The notes: generated by a model from the sequence alone, not told the origin. Counted from the first letter of the stretch, positions 1 through 7,536 are shown. The stretch: DNA of 64,000 bases from Bacteroidaceae bacterium (GCA_017442185.1 JAFSAT010000025.1:62001-126000); one strand, 5' to 3'. A program made the numbers and translations.

Positions 1-73
1 CACTTGCAAGGGCAATTGCTTCGCAATGGAGCATCAGCATCAATAGTGCGGCGTACTTTGAAAATCTGTTCAT
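1..73 (-). CDS. N-terminus of an exported protein, cut by the window edge
   Basis: The minus strand reads ATG at 73-71 and stays open to the edge. The visible 24 residues begin MNRFSKYAALLMLMLHCEA, with a short basic N-terminus, a hydrophobic core and small residues, as in a signal peptide. No function can be assigned. The region upstream (74-300) holds the hairpin repeat also seen next to tRNA-Arg, and in this direction the repeat ends in a TATCTTTG box that could serve this gene. Confidence 0.6.
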   Translation of the reverse strand, partial: MNRFSKYAALLMLMLHCEAIALAS

Positions 74-427
74 AAATTTTATTTAAAAGTATTTACTGTT
101 TCGTTTTATCTTATTACGCATTTCCTTGAACTTTACACTTTTTTCAGGAAGTTCATCTGATAAGGTCTACCTCAAAGATAGCAACAAACGAGCGAAATAA
201 TATCAAGCTTGCTTGACTATTTTTTCACAGCGAGTGCCGTCTTATCTTCGAGATTTATCTCAAAGGTAGGTAAAAAAGGTCTACCTCTCAAAATAAAAAT
301 TCCTTTTTTTATAAACAAAAGTAAAAAATGAACCGATTGTTGAAAAAAACAGCTTTAAAGTGGCAGGTGCTGCAAAAAAAAGTACTACTTTTACGGAAAT
401 TTGATTGTAGATACATTTATTCAGAAT
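74..427. other. Intergenic region with a hairpin repeat, no gene
   Basis: This 354-bp gap lies between divergent genes. It holds one diverged copy of the hairpin element (177-263). Around it is the direct repeat AAGGTCTACCTC at 162-173 and 276-287. The rest is AT-rich. A short minus-strand open frame at 281-559 runs into the plus-strand gene and has no family look, so it is not called. Confidence 0.7.
177..270 (-). repeat. Hairpin element, single diverged copy (same family as 44885-45154)
   Basis: Shares with the tandem array the blocks ACGAGCGAAATAATATCAAG, CTTGCTTGA and CAGCGAGTG, followed by a TATCTTCGAG hairpin. The stem here is GAGAT-TT-ATCTC, where the array has GAGGC-TT-GCCTC: two base pairs changed on both sides, which keeps the pairing. 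Read on the minus strand the unit starts with TACCTTTG (268-261) and ends with TATCTTTG (180-173), both matching the -7 consensus TAnnTTTG. Confidence 0.75.
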
Positions 428-1465
428 ATGAGAGTATATATTTCGGCATTGCTGTTTTTGTTGCACTCCTTGGTGTTCGTGCTGTCGGCCCAAGAGAGAA
501 AATATGAGGTCTACAGTGTGGGTTTCTACAATTTGGAGAACCTCTTTGATACTATACATGATGCGGGAAAGAACGATTTTGAGTATCTTCCCGACGGGGT
601 TAATAAGTGGGGCACAATGAAATATTCTGCCAAACTGAAGAATATGGCAACGGTGCTCAACGAAATGTCGGCCGATATGTTGCCTATGGGAATGTCGGCA
701 GTGGGGGTGTCAGAGGTTGAGAATTACAGAGTGCTCGACGACCTTGTAAACCATCCGGTGCTTGCCCATCGCGGTTGGAAGGTTGCACACATCGAGGGCC
801 CTGATACTCGCGGAGTGGATTGTGCATTGCTCTATAATCCAAAACTTTTTAAACAGATTGATAGTCGATTGGTTCCTTATATCACTGAGGAAAACGATAC
901 CACTTACAAAACACGCGGATTCCTTGTCGTGAGCGGACAGATGGCAGAGGAACGTGTGCATATTGTGGTGAACCATTGGCCCTCGCGCTATGCTTCGTCG
1001 CAGTCCCGTGAACGTGCAGGAGTGTTGGTGCGTGCTATTAAAGATTCTCTGCTGAGTGTCGACCCGCAGTCGAAAATAATAATAATGGGTGATATGAACG
1101 ACGACCCCGACGACAAAAGCATGAAAAACAGTCTTGGTGCAATGCGTGAGCAGAAGCAGATAAAAACATCGGGCGACCTATACAATCCCTGGTGGAACAT
1201 ATTGCGTAACAAGGGGCTCGGAACACTGAAATATCGCGGAAAGTGGAATCTTTTCGACCAAATTGTGGTGAACGGAAATCTTGTGGGCAAAGACCGCACC
1301 ACATTGAAATATTGGAAACCCGAGATTTTTACACGCAGCTATATGTTGCAGCAAGAGGGTAAATATAAAGGCTCGCCCAAACGTACACATGCCGGCGGAG
1401 TGTGGCTCAACGGTTACAGCGACCACCTTCCGGTGATTATTTATCTTATTAAGGAGCAAAAATAA
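428..1465 (+). CDS. Secreted endonuclease/exonuclease/phosphatase family protein
   Basis: 345 residues from the ATG at 428. An upstream in-frame start at 401 would put nine polar residues ahead of the signal peptide, so it is less likely. Residues 1-22 form a signal peptide ending in SAQ. The EEP fold motifs are present in order: GFYNLENLFD (catalytic Asn/Glu near 35-37), VNHWPSR, GDMNDDP and the terminal YSDHLPV with the Asp-His pair. Families of this type cleave phosphodiesters in nucleic acids, phosphoinositides or related substrates in a metal-dependent way. The actual substrate cannot be read from sequence. The protein is probably periplasmic or outer-membrane facing. It converges on the superoxide dismutase gene across a shared inverted repeat. 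Confidence 0.85.
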   Translation: MRVYISALLFLLHSLVFVLSAQERKYEVYSVGFYNLENLFDTIHDAGKNDFEYLPDGVNKWGTMKYSAKLKNMATVLNEMSADMLPMGMSAVGVSEVENYRVLDDLVNHPVLAHRGWKVAHIEGPDTRGVDCALLYNPKLFKQIDSRLVPYITEENDTTYKTRGFLVVSGQMAEERVHIVVNHWPSRYASSQSRERAGVLVRAIKDSLLSVDPQSKIIIMGDMNDDPDDKSMKNSLGAMREQKQIKTSGDLYNPWWNILRNKGLGTLKYRGKWNLFDQIVVNGNLVGKDRTTLKYWKPEIFTRSYMLQQEGKYKGSPKRTHAGGVWLNGYSDHLPVIIYLIKEQK

Positions 1466-1522
1466 CATAATCATAAAACAGGAGCGCTAAATTAAATAGC
1501 GCTCCTGTTTTATGATTATGTT
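1464..1522. terminator. Bidirectional terminator, 26-bp perfect stem including both stop codons
   Basis: Arms 1464-1489 and 1497-1522 are exactly complementary around a 7-nt AT loop. The arms take in parts of the stop codons of the plus-strand nuclease gene (1463-1465) and the minus-strand superoxide dismutase gene (1523-1521). The GC core is CAGGAGCGCTA, flanked by A/T runs that give a U tract in either direction. Confidence 0.85.
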
Positions 1523-2138
1523 ACACATCCATACGGCTCTCTACCATCTCCCAATCGACAATCTCCCATATACGTTTGACATGCTCGGTGCGGCGATTTT
1601 GATAGTCGAGATAATAGGCGTGCTCCCAAACATCTATTCCGAAGAGGGGTTTCATGCGGTAGCGCATGGGATTGTCGCCATTGTGACAGCGCATAATGTC
1701 GAGCTTGCCACTCTCGTCTTGGGTGAGCCACACCCAGCCCGAACCGAAAAGTGCTGCACAAGCCTCTTCCATCTTGCTTTTAAATGTCTCGAAATTGCCA
1801 AAGTCGAAGCGGATGGCACTTAGCAGAGTGCCATGAGGGCGGTTGTTCTGTGGAGAGTAGGGGCTGAATTGCTCAAAATACAATGCGTGATTAAGCACCT
1901 GTCCCGCATTGTTCAACAGCGGCCCCTCGGGAGCGCTTGTCACAATCTCGTGCAACGTCATATCTTCATAGTCGCAGCCCTGTACCAAGCGGTTGAGATT
2001 GTCGAGATATGTTTTCAGGTGCTTGCCATAGTGACACTCTATTGTCGCTTGGCTTATCACAGGCTCAAGTGCACTCGCAGGATAAAGAAGAACGGGCATT
2101 TGGTAGCCGGTTGCTCTGTTTTTGGTTATTATGCTCAT
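1521..2138 (-). CDS. sodB: Superoxide dismutase, Fe/Mn type
   Basis: 205 residues, close to the usual 190-205 for the family. It dismutates superoxide to hydrogen peroxide and oxygen in the cytoplasm. The N-terminal helical hairpin has HYGKHL (His36 as first metal ligand) and NHALYFEQ (second His). The C-terminal domain has DVWEHAYYLDYQNR with the Asp and His ligands. Whether iron or manganese is used cannot be read with confidence; Bacteroidales enzymes are often cambialistic. An internal Met14 could also be the start, because the fold begins near YQMPVLLYP. The gene is monocistronic. It functionally complements the ahpC-ahpF peroxidase pair at 32-34 kb. Confidence 0.95.
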   Translation of the reverse strand: MSIITKNRATGYQMPVLLYPASALEPVISQATIECHYGKHLKTYLDNLNRLVQGCDYEDMTLHEIVTSAPEGPLLNNAGQVLNHALYFEQFSPYSPQNNRPHGTLLSAIRFDFGNFETFKSKMEEACAALFGSGWVWLTQDESGKLDIMRCHNGDNPMRYRMKPLFGIDVWEHAYYLDYQNRRTEHVKRIWEIVDWEMVESRMDV

Positions 2139-2195
2139 ATTTATAATTGTTTTTTTTGATTATGTATCTAAATAACAAGGTTTATTATTTCAATG

Positions 2196-2227
2196 TTCGT
2201 GCATTTAGCCAAATTTCACTATCTTCG
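2196..2227 (+). promoter_or_regulatory. Promoter for the UvrD-like helicase gene
   Basis: TTCG at 2196-2199 and TATCTTCG at 2220-2227 with a 20-nt spacer fit the Bacteroidota sigma-ABfr promoter pattern in its TTCG variant. It predicts a leader of about 130 nt that contains two AAACAGCTTC motifs (2318-2327 and 2346-2355). Confidence 0.6.
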
Positions 2228-2364
2228 CAACGGCGAAAATCAATTAAAAGTTTCTTATATAGAAGAGCTTTTTTTGTAAATTTGTAAATTAGAAAACGTT
2301 GTTTCTTTCAATAAAATAAACAGCTTCCGGGTGTGATGAAAATAGAAACAGCTTCATATATTAT

Positions 2365-4725
2365 ATGATGATAGATTACGAAGAAGAACTAAACGCGGCT
2401 CAACTTGATGCAGTGCGCTACCTCGATGGGCCATCATTGGTTATTGCAGGAGCCGGCTCGGGAAAAACAAGAGTGCTTACATATAAAATAGCCTATCTGC
2501 TTGAACAGGGCTACGAGCCTTGGGCGATACTTGCATTGACATTCACCAATAAAGCGGCACGGGAGATGAAAGAGCGTATAGCTCTTAGAGTGGGAGAACG
2601 CACCGCCTCTTATCTGTGGATGGGCACTTTTCACTCTGTATTCTCAAAGATATTGCGTCGCGAAGCTGCACTCATCGGCTACGACTCTAATTTTACCATC
2701 TACGACCAGAGTGACTCGCGAAGCCTTATAAAGACAATCATCAAGGAGATGGAGCTGGACGAAAAGCTGTATAAGCCATCCCATTTGTCCGAACGTATAT
2801 CCTCGGCAAAGAGCCGTCTTGTCTATCCCGAGGACTATGCACGCGACAGAGAATTGATTGCCGATGACCAACGCGCCCGCATCCCATCGGCACACGAGGT
2901 GTATAGTCGCTATACGGCTCGTTGCCGTCAGGCAAATGCTATGGATTTCGACGACCTTCTGCTTAACACTTACCGCCTGTTTGATGAACACCCCGAGGTG
3001 TGCGAAAAATATGTGCGACAGTTTCGTTATGTGCTTGTAGATGAGTTTCAAGATACAAACTATGTGCAGGGCTGTATAGTGTGGCAGCTCACTCAGGCAC
3101 GACGTGCCATTTGTGTGGTGGGCGACGATGCACAGAGCATCTATTCGTTCCGAGGGGCGAACATCGGCAACATATTGGGCTTTCAAGAGCGCTACGGCAA
3201 TGCCGCCGTTTTTAAGCTCGAACGAAACTACCGCTCCACAAAAATGATAGTCAACGCAGCCAACAGCCTGATTTCAAAAAACACCGAGCAGATACAAAAG
3301 AATGTCTTCTCGGAACGTGGCGAGGGTGAGCCGCTTATCGTATGCCCGGCATATTCCGACTACGAAGAGGTGGAACTTGTTGCCAATCGTGTTGCCGAAC
3401 TGCGCAGAGTACATGGTCTTTCGTACAAGGATATTGCCATTCTGTATCGCACCAATGCTCAATCGCGTATATTTGAAGAGGCTTTTCGCAAACGCGCCTT
3501 TCCTTATAGAATATATGGCGGTCTCTCGTTCTATCAGCGTAAAGAGGTCAAAGATACAATCTCATATTTCAGGCTCGCATGCAATCTGCGCGACGAAGAG
3601 GCGCTCAAACGTGTGATAAATTATCCGGCACGCGGAATAGGTGAGACAACGCTGCGAAAAATCATAAACCTTGCGGCCGACCTCGGAGTAGACCTGTGGA
3701 GTGTGCTCTCGCAACCCCTTGTATATAATTTGGAGGTGAACAAAGGCACTCTTGGCAAATTGCAAAAGTTCACCGAGATGATAGAGAGGTTCAGTGCCGC
3801 AGTGTCGAACAGCGACGCCCTGTCGGCAGCGCGTGATATTGTGCAGTCATCTGGGCTGTGGAACGAAATATTCCGCGATACAACCGTCGAAGGAAAAAGC
3901 CGTAAGGAGAATATGGAGGAGCTGATGAGCGCAATAGCCGATTTTGTTGACACCCGTCGCGAAGAGGGCAACAGCGAGAATCGTCTCATGGATTATATAA
4001 ACAGTGTGCAGCTGCTCACCGACCAAGATATCGAAGGTGACGGTAATAACGACTTTATCACCATGATGACTGTGCACTCGGCCAAAGGACTTGAATTTCC
4101 GGCGGTCTTTATTGTGGGGCTCGAAGAGGAGCTTTTCCCAAATGCGATGGCACAAAATTCCATGCGCGAACTTGAAGAGGAGCGTCGTCTGTTCTATGTT
4201 GCAATAACACGTGCCATGGATTTCTGTATGCTCTCTTTTGCCAAGAGCCGTTACCGTTTCGGCAGTTTTGAATTTTGCGAGCCGAGCCGCTTCCTTAAAG
4301 AGATAGACGGCAGATATATCGCAATGCGCGGCGGAGTGCAAAGAACGGCAATGCGCGGTGTCGGGGTAGTCGAACAGAGGGAACCTTCTTTTGCCGCTAC
4401 AATGGAGCGCAGGCCGGTCGACCGGCAAATATCCGCACCCAAGGCGCCGCCGCGCCCCAATCCCTACGTTGCGGCAGCCGAACGCGAGCGACAGGCGTCG
4501 CGTCTGCAACGGGTGAGCGATGCTGTTCATGTATCGACGCCAAAAGCAAGTGATGCTGCGCTGTGTGCAGGTGCCACAGTGCGTCACGACCGATTCGGAA
4601 TAGGCGAAGTGCTGTCGCTCGAAGGTGCCGGCATTAACGCAAAGGCCAAAATACGATTCAGAGTAGTTGGTGAGAAAACTTTATTGCTCAGTTGGGCTAA
4701 ATTAACAGTTGTGGACAATGAATAA
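2365..4725 (+). CDS. UvrD/PcrA-type superfamily 1A DNA helicase
   Basis: 786 residues. The order of SF1A motifs is complete: Q motif near residue 13, Walker A AGAGSGKTR (Lys34), motif Ia TFTNKAAREM, motif II VDEFQDTN, motif III GDDAQSIYSFRGA, motif IV NYRSTK, motif V TVHSAKGLEFP and motif VI YVAITRA. The C-terminal ~60 residues, after a proline-rich linker, look like the PcrA/UvrD tail (VRHDRFGIGEVLSLEG). The family unwinds DNA 3'-5' in nucleotide excision and mismatch repair and strips RecA or stalled RNA polymerase. Two adjacent ATGs (2365, 2368) are possible starts. The stop overlaps the next gene's start, so the two are translationally coupled. Confidence 0.95.
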   Translation: MMIDYEEELNAAQLDAVRYLDGPSLVIAGAGSGKTRVLTYKIAYLLEQGYEPWAILALTFTNKAAREMKERIALRVGERTASYLWMGTFHSVFSKILRREAALIGYDSNFTIYDQSDSRSLIKTIIKEMELDEKLYKPSHLSERISSAKSRLVYPEDYARDRELIADDQRARIPSAHEVYSRYTARCRQANAMDFDDLLLNTYRLFDEHPEVCEKYVRQFRYVLVDEFQDTNYVQGCIVWQLTQARRAICVVGDDAQSIYSFRGANIGNILGFQERYGNAAVFKLERNYRSTKMIVNAANSLISKNTEQIQKNVFSERGEGEPLIVCPAYSDYEEVELVANRVAELRRVHGLSYKDIAILYRTNAQSRIFEEAFRKRAFPYRIYGGLSFYQRKEVKDTISYFRLACNLRDEEALKRVINYPARGIGETTLRKIINLAADLGVDLWSVLSQPLVYNLEVNKGTLGKLQKFTEMIERFSAAVSNSDALSAARDIVQSSGLWNEIFRDTTVEGKSRKENMEELMSAIADFVDTRREEGNSENRLMDYINSVQLLTDQDIEGDGNNDFITMMTVHSAKGLEFPAVFIVGLEEELFPNAMAQNSMRELEEERRLFYVAITRAMDFCMLSFAKSRYRFGSFEFCEPSRFLKEIDGRYIAMRGGVQRTAMRGVGVVEQREPSFAATMERRPVDRQISAPKAPPRPNPYVAAAERERQASRLQRVSDAVHVSTPKASDAALCAGATVRHDRFGIGEVLSLEGAGINAKAKIRFRVVGEKTLLLSWAKLTVVDNE

Positions 4726-5887
4726 AGAACAAATCATGCAGGTGCCCTCTCCCTGCTACGTAATGGAAGAGGCTCTGCTGCGTCGCAATCTGAAACTCAT
4801 AAGCAGAGTGGCGCGTGAGGCAGATGTAGAGATAATTCTTGCATTTAAGGCTTTTGCACTATGGAAGAGCTTTCCCATATTTCGCGAGTATATAAATTCG
4901 GTAACGGCAAGCTCCATACACGAAGCCCGTCTCGCAAGAGAGGAATTCGGCAGTCTTGCTCACACTTTCTCACCCGCGTACACCGATGAGGAATTTGACG
5001 AGATAATGCGTTGCAGCAGCCATATATCGTTTAATTCCCTTACACAGTACCAACGCTTCTATGAGCGCACGAAAGATGCGCCACACTCAATATCGTGCGG
5101 AATAAGAATAAATCCCGAATATTCCGAAATTGAGACAGAATTGTATAATCCCTGTGCGCCCGGCAGTCGTTTCGGTGTGACGGCCGACTCTCTGCCAGAG
5201 AATTTGCCAAGCGGAATAGAGGGGTTTCACTGCCATTGCCACTGCGAGTCTGATTCATACGCTCTTGAACATAGCCTTGAACATATAGAGCGGAAGTTCG
5301 GAAGGTGGCTCTCCTGTCTCAAATGGCTCAATCTTGGAGGCGGTCATCTTATGACACGCGCAGATTATGATGTTGAGCATCTCATCGAACTGCTTAAGGG
5401 GTTGAAGAGCCGATACCCTAATCTGCATATAATACTTGAGCCGGGGTCGGCCTTTGCATGGCAGACAGGAAGTTTGGTCTCATCGGTGGTGGATGTTGTC
5501 GAAAGCAGGGGAATACGCACCGCAATACTCAACGTCAGCTTCACTTGCCACATGCCCGATTGTCTCGAAATGCCTTATCAGCCTCGTGTAACCGACGCCG
5601 AAAGCCTCGATGCAGACGCTGTAAAAGGTGCACCCTTTAACGAGAATATCTATCGTTTGGGTGGTAACAGCTGTCTCAGTGGTGACTATATGGGCAGTTG
5701 GCGCTTTCAAGCACCTTTGCGTGTGGGCGACAGAATTGTGTTTGAGGATATGATACATTATACCACAGTAAAGACAAATATGTTTAACGGAATATCGCAT
5801 CCCTCTATTGCCCTGCTGCATGTCGATGGTGAACTTGAAATTCTCAAACAATTTGTTTATGAGGATTATCGTGATAGAATGTGCTGA
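4718..5887 (+). CDS. nspC: Carboxynorspermidine decarboxylase
   Basis: 389 residues from the ATG at 4718, which overlaps the helicase stop codon (4723-4725). The alternative TTG at 4709 is less likely. It is a fold-III PLP decarboxylase of the alanine racemase-like group. The PLP lysine is in LAFKAFALWK (Lys44), followed by EGFHCHCHCES, the GGGH loop at LNLGGGHLM and the phosphate-binding EPGSAF. CHMPDCLEMPYQPR and GNSCLSGDY are typical of NspC. It decarboxylates carboxynorspermidine or carboxyspermidine, the last step of the alternative spermidine route used by many gut Bacteroidales. Its partner carboxy(nor)spermidine dehydrogenase is not in this window. Confidence 0.92.
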   Translation: MNKEQIMQVPSPCYVMEEALLRRNLKLISRVAREADVEIILAFKAFALWKSFPIFREYINSVTASSIHEARLAREEFGSLAHTFSPAYTDEEFDEIMRCSSHISFNSLTQYQRFYERTKDAPHSISCGIRINPEYSEIETELYNPCAPGSRFGVTADSLPENLPSGIEGFHCHCHCESDSYALEHSLEHIERKFGRWLSCLKWLNLGGGHLMTRADYDVEHLIELLKGLKSRYPNLHIILEPGSAFAWQTGSLVSSVVDVVESRGIRTAILNVSFTCHMPDCLEMPYQPRVTDAESLDADAVKGAPFNENIYRLGGNSCLSGDYMGSWRFQAPLRVGDRIVFEDMIHYTTVKTNMFNGISHPSIALLHVDGELEILKQFVYEDYRDRMC

Positions 5888-5965
5888 TACTCAAATGTTT
5901 TTTTGTCTTAGAGGAACCCTCGGATAAAAAAGTTTGTGATTTGCCGAAAAAAAAGTCGAAAAAGT

Positions 5966-5996
5966 TTTGCAGATTTTAAAAAATGACGTACCTTTG
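5966..5996 (+). promoter_or_regulatory. Promoter of the tRNA-Gly/Leu cluster
   Basis: TTTG at 5966-5969 and TACCTTTG at 5989-5996 with a 19-nt spacer are an exact match to the Bacteroidota housekeeping promoter. Transcription should start near 6002, about 155 nt before the first tRNA. Confidence 0.85.
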
Positions 5997-6155
5997 CACC
6001 CGTTGAAAGAGTACGGCGGGTGACTTTAGTGAAAGTCTTTGCTCGAAGTGCTAAACTGAATCTTAAAGTCTTTGATTATTAGTCGAAAGACAATGCAGGG
6101 CAGGAGCAGCAAAATAATGCCGGATTCTGTGTTATAATCAAAGATTGTTTGTGCT
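5997..6155 (+). ncRNA. Structured leader upstream of the tRNA cluster (candidate)
   Basis: From the predicted start, CACCCG/CGGGTG can pair (5997-6002 with 6017-6022), then GACTTT-AGTG-AAAGTC forms a hairpin (6022-6037). Further on, TCTTTGATTAT at 6069-6079 is perfectly complementary to ATAATCAAAGA at 6134-6144 and encloses about 54 nt. There is no open reading frame. It may be an RNA processed away from the tRNA precursor or a small RNA in its own right. I do not recognise a known family. Confidence 0.4.
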
Positions 6156-6228
6156 GCGGAAATAGCTCAGTTGGTAGAGCACAACCTTGCCAAGGTTGGG
6201 GTCGCGAGTTCGAGTCTCGTTTTCCGCT
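6156..6228 (+). tRNA. tRNA-Gly (GCC)
   Basis: 73 nt with a complete cloverleaf: acceptor GCGGAAA/TTTCCGC, D arm AGCTCAGTTGGTAGAGC, anticodon GCC in the loop of CCTTGCCAAGG, T arm GGTTCGAGTCTC-like. CCA is not encoded. It is the first tRNA of the cluster and identical to the copy at 6480. Confidence 0.95.
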
Positions 6229-6268
6229 CAAAATCAAACAACGCGTGAACCGGAGTGTTTTACAAGAA

Positions 6269-6349
6269 GCCCAGGTGGCGGAATGGTAGACGCGCTCGTT
6301 TCAGGTGCGAGTGTTGAGAGACGTGCAGGTTCGAGTCCTGTTCTGGGCA
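6269..6349 (+). tRNA. tRNA-Leu (CAG)
   Basis: Class II tRNA with acceptor GCCCAGG/TCTGGGC, D arm GGCGGAATGGTAGACGC, anticodon loop TTCAGGT (CAG), a variable arm around GTTGAGAGAC and T arm GTTCGAGTC. CCA is not encoded. Confidence 0.93.
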
Positions 6350-6378
6350 CTCGGTGCTGCGCGCAATGAATTTGGAAT

Positions 6379-6465
6379 GGAGAAGTGGCGGAATTGGTAG
6401 ACGCGCTACTTTGAGGGGGTAGTGGCCGTTGGGTCGTGTGAGTTCGAGTCTCATCTTCTTCACCA
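6379..6465 (+). tRNA. tRNA-Leu (GAG)
   Basis: Class II tRNA with acceptor GGAGAAG/CTTCTTC, anticodon loop TTGAGGG (GAG), a long variable arm and T loop GTTCGAGTC. It is the only tRNA in the cluster whose 3' CCA is encoded (6463-6465). Confidence 0.93.
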
Positions 6466-6479
6466 AAAAAACTTTATTT

Positions 6480-6552
6480 GCGGAAATAGCTCAGTTGGTA
6501 GAGCACAACCTTGCCAAGGTTGGGGTCGCGAGTTCGAGTCTCGTTTTCCGCT
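6480..6552 (+). tRNA. tRNA-Gly (GCC), second identical copy
   Basis: Identical over all 73 nt to the gene at 6156-6228. It lies 14 nt after tRNA-Leu(GAG), so the four genes are probably cut from one precursor. Confidence 0.95.
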
Positions 6553-6557
6553 CTTAG

Positions 6558-6592
6558 TTAGCAAGAACAACATTTGTTGTTCTTGCTAATTT
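6558..6592 (+). terminator. Hairpin after the tRNA cluster
   Basis: TTAGCAAGAACAACA and TGTTGTTCTTGCTAA pair perfectly around a short loop and are followed by a T-rich run (TTTTTTTATAT). This fits intrinsic termination of the tRNA operon. Confidence 0.8.
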
Positions 6593-6678
6593 TTTTATAT
6601 GTGCAGTGTATGGATTTTGATATAAATTAATTTGATATAAAGTAAAAGGAGAGATTGAAAAATCTCTCCTTTTACTTG

Positions 6679-6760
6679 TACCCAGACCCGGGATCGAACC
6701 GGGATGGGTTGCCCCACTGGTGTTTGAGACCAGCGCGTCTACCGATTCCGCCATCTGGGC
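6679..6760 (-). tRNA. tRNA-Leu (CAA)
   Basis: Class II tRNA on the minus strand: acceptor GCCCAGA/TCTGGGT with a G1-U72 wobble, anticodon loop CTCAAAC (CAA), variable arm, T arm GGTTCGATCCC. CCA is not encoded. It converges with the plus-strand cluster. Confidence 0.93.
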
Positions 6761-6777
6761 ATTTGTTAAATGCGTTG

Positions 6778-6808
6778 CAAAGGTATGGCTTTTTTTGATA
6801 TTAGCAAA
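6778..6808 (-). promoter_or_regulatory. Promoter of tRNA-Leu (CAA)
   Basis: On the minus strand TTTG (6808-6805) and TACCTTTG (6785-6778) are 19 nt apart, an exact Bacteroidota promoter about 18 nt before the tRNA 5' end. Confidence 0.85.
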
Positions 6809-6843
6809 GAAAAATATGTTTTTTTTGAAAAAACTTTTTGTTT

Positions 6844-6876
6844 CCTTGTCAGTTCCAACGGTTTTTACTAATTTTG
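6844..6876 (+). promoter_or_regulatory. Promoter of rplM-rpsI
   Basis: CTTG at 6844-6847 and TAATTTTG at 6869-6876, 21 nt apart, fit the consensus. The predicted start near 6882 leaves a 185-nt untranslated leader. Confidence 0.65.
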
Positions 6877-6880
6877 CAGG

Positions 6881-7065
6881 CCGATTATTATCAGCCCATG
6901 AATGGGCGCATGGCGCTTCAGGTCTCTGAGTGAGCAATCGGGCAGTCCAGCCAACAGCCTGTGCAAAGCGTGAAGAGGGTTCTTGTGAAGTCCTTAAAAT
7001 TCCGAATATAGGGCTGCAAGGGAGTGTCAAGAAATGGAATTATTAACTTTTTTAAATGAATTAAA
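6881..7065 (+). promoter_or_regulatory. Structured leader of rplM-rpsI, candidate ribosomal-protein leader
   Basis: The leader opens with CCGATT (6881-6886), which pairs with AATCGG (6936-6941) and closes a domain. Inside it GCCCA-TGAA-TGGGC (6894-6907) is a strong hairpin and GCGCATGGCGC a second possible one. L13 binds and represses its own leader in other phyla. By analogy this could be an autoregulatory site, but no known consensus was recognised. ATG-AAT-TAA at 7056-7064 forms a two-codon frame just before the GTG start. Confidence 0.45.
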
Positions 7066-7527
7066 GTGGATACTTTAAGCTACAAAACTATTTCAGCAAA
7101 CAAAGCAACAGCAAACAAAGAGTGGGTTGTTGTTGATGCTACCGACCAAGTGCTTGGTCGCCTTGGCTCAAAGGTTGCCAAGATTCTAAGAGGTAAGTAT
7201 AAACCTTGCTTTACACCCAATGCAGATTGCGGTGATAACGTTATTATCATTAACGCTGACAAGGTAAGAATGACAGGAAACAAATGGACGGATCGTATAT
7301 ATCTGCGCTTCTCCGGTTATCCCGGCGGTCAGAAGTCTTTCAGCCCCGCAGATGTTGCCAAAGGCTACAAAGGTTACGAGCGTCTTATTAAGCACGTTGT
7401 ACGCGGTATGCTCCCCAAGTCTCGCCTTGGCGATCACATCCTCAACAACCTTTATGTTTATGAAGGTCCTGAGCACAAGCATGCAGCACAGTCACCCAAA
7501 ACTATAGATATTAACTCATATAAATAA
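7066..7527 (+). CDS. rplM: 50S ribosomal protein L13
   Basis: 153 residues beginning MDTLSYKTISANKA, the N-terminus typical of Bacteroidales L13, which supports the GTG start at 7066. No in-frame ATG fits upstream. Conserved blocks include VVVDATDQVLGRLGSKVAKI, CGDNVIIINADKV, YPGGQK and VRGMLPK. L13 is an early-assembling 23S rRNA-binding protein of the large subunit. It is co-transcribed with rpsI, 9 nt downstream, as in most bacteria. Confidence 0.97.
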   Translation: MDTLSYKTISANKATANKEWVVVDATDQVLGRLGSKVAKILRGKYKPCFTPNADCGDNVIIINADKVRMTGNKWTDRIYLRFSGYPGGQKSFSPADVAKGYKGYERLIKHVVRGMLPKSRLGDHILNNLYVYEGPEHKHAAQSPKTIDINSYK

Positions 7528-7536
7528 GGAAAGCAG

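Noticed and set aside
281-559. 92-residue minus-strand open frame in the first gap
   Set aside because: It overlaps the 5' part of the nuclease gene, including the signal peptide, and has low-complexity composition.
2644-3186. 180-residue minus-strand open frame inside the helicase gene
   Set aside because: It lies wholly inside a strongly conserved SF1A helicase gene and encodes no recognisable family; it is a shadow of codon bias.
3847-4587. 246-residue minus-strand open frame inside the helicase gene
   Set aside because: Same reason: full overlap with conserved helicase motifs V and VI and no family resemblance.
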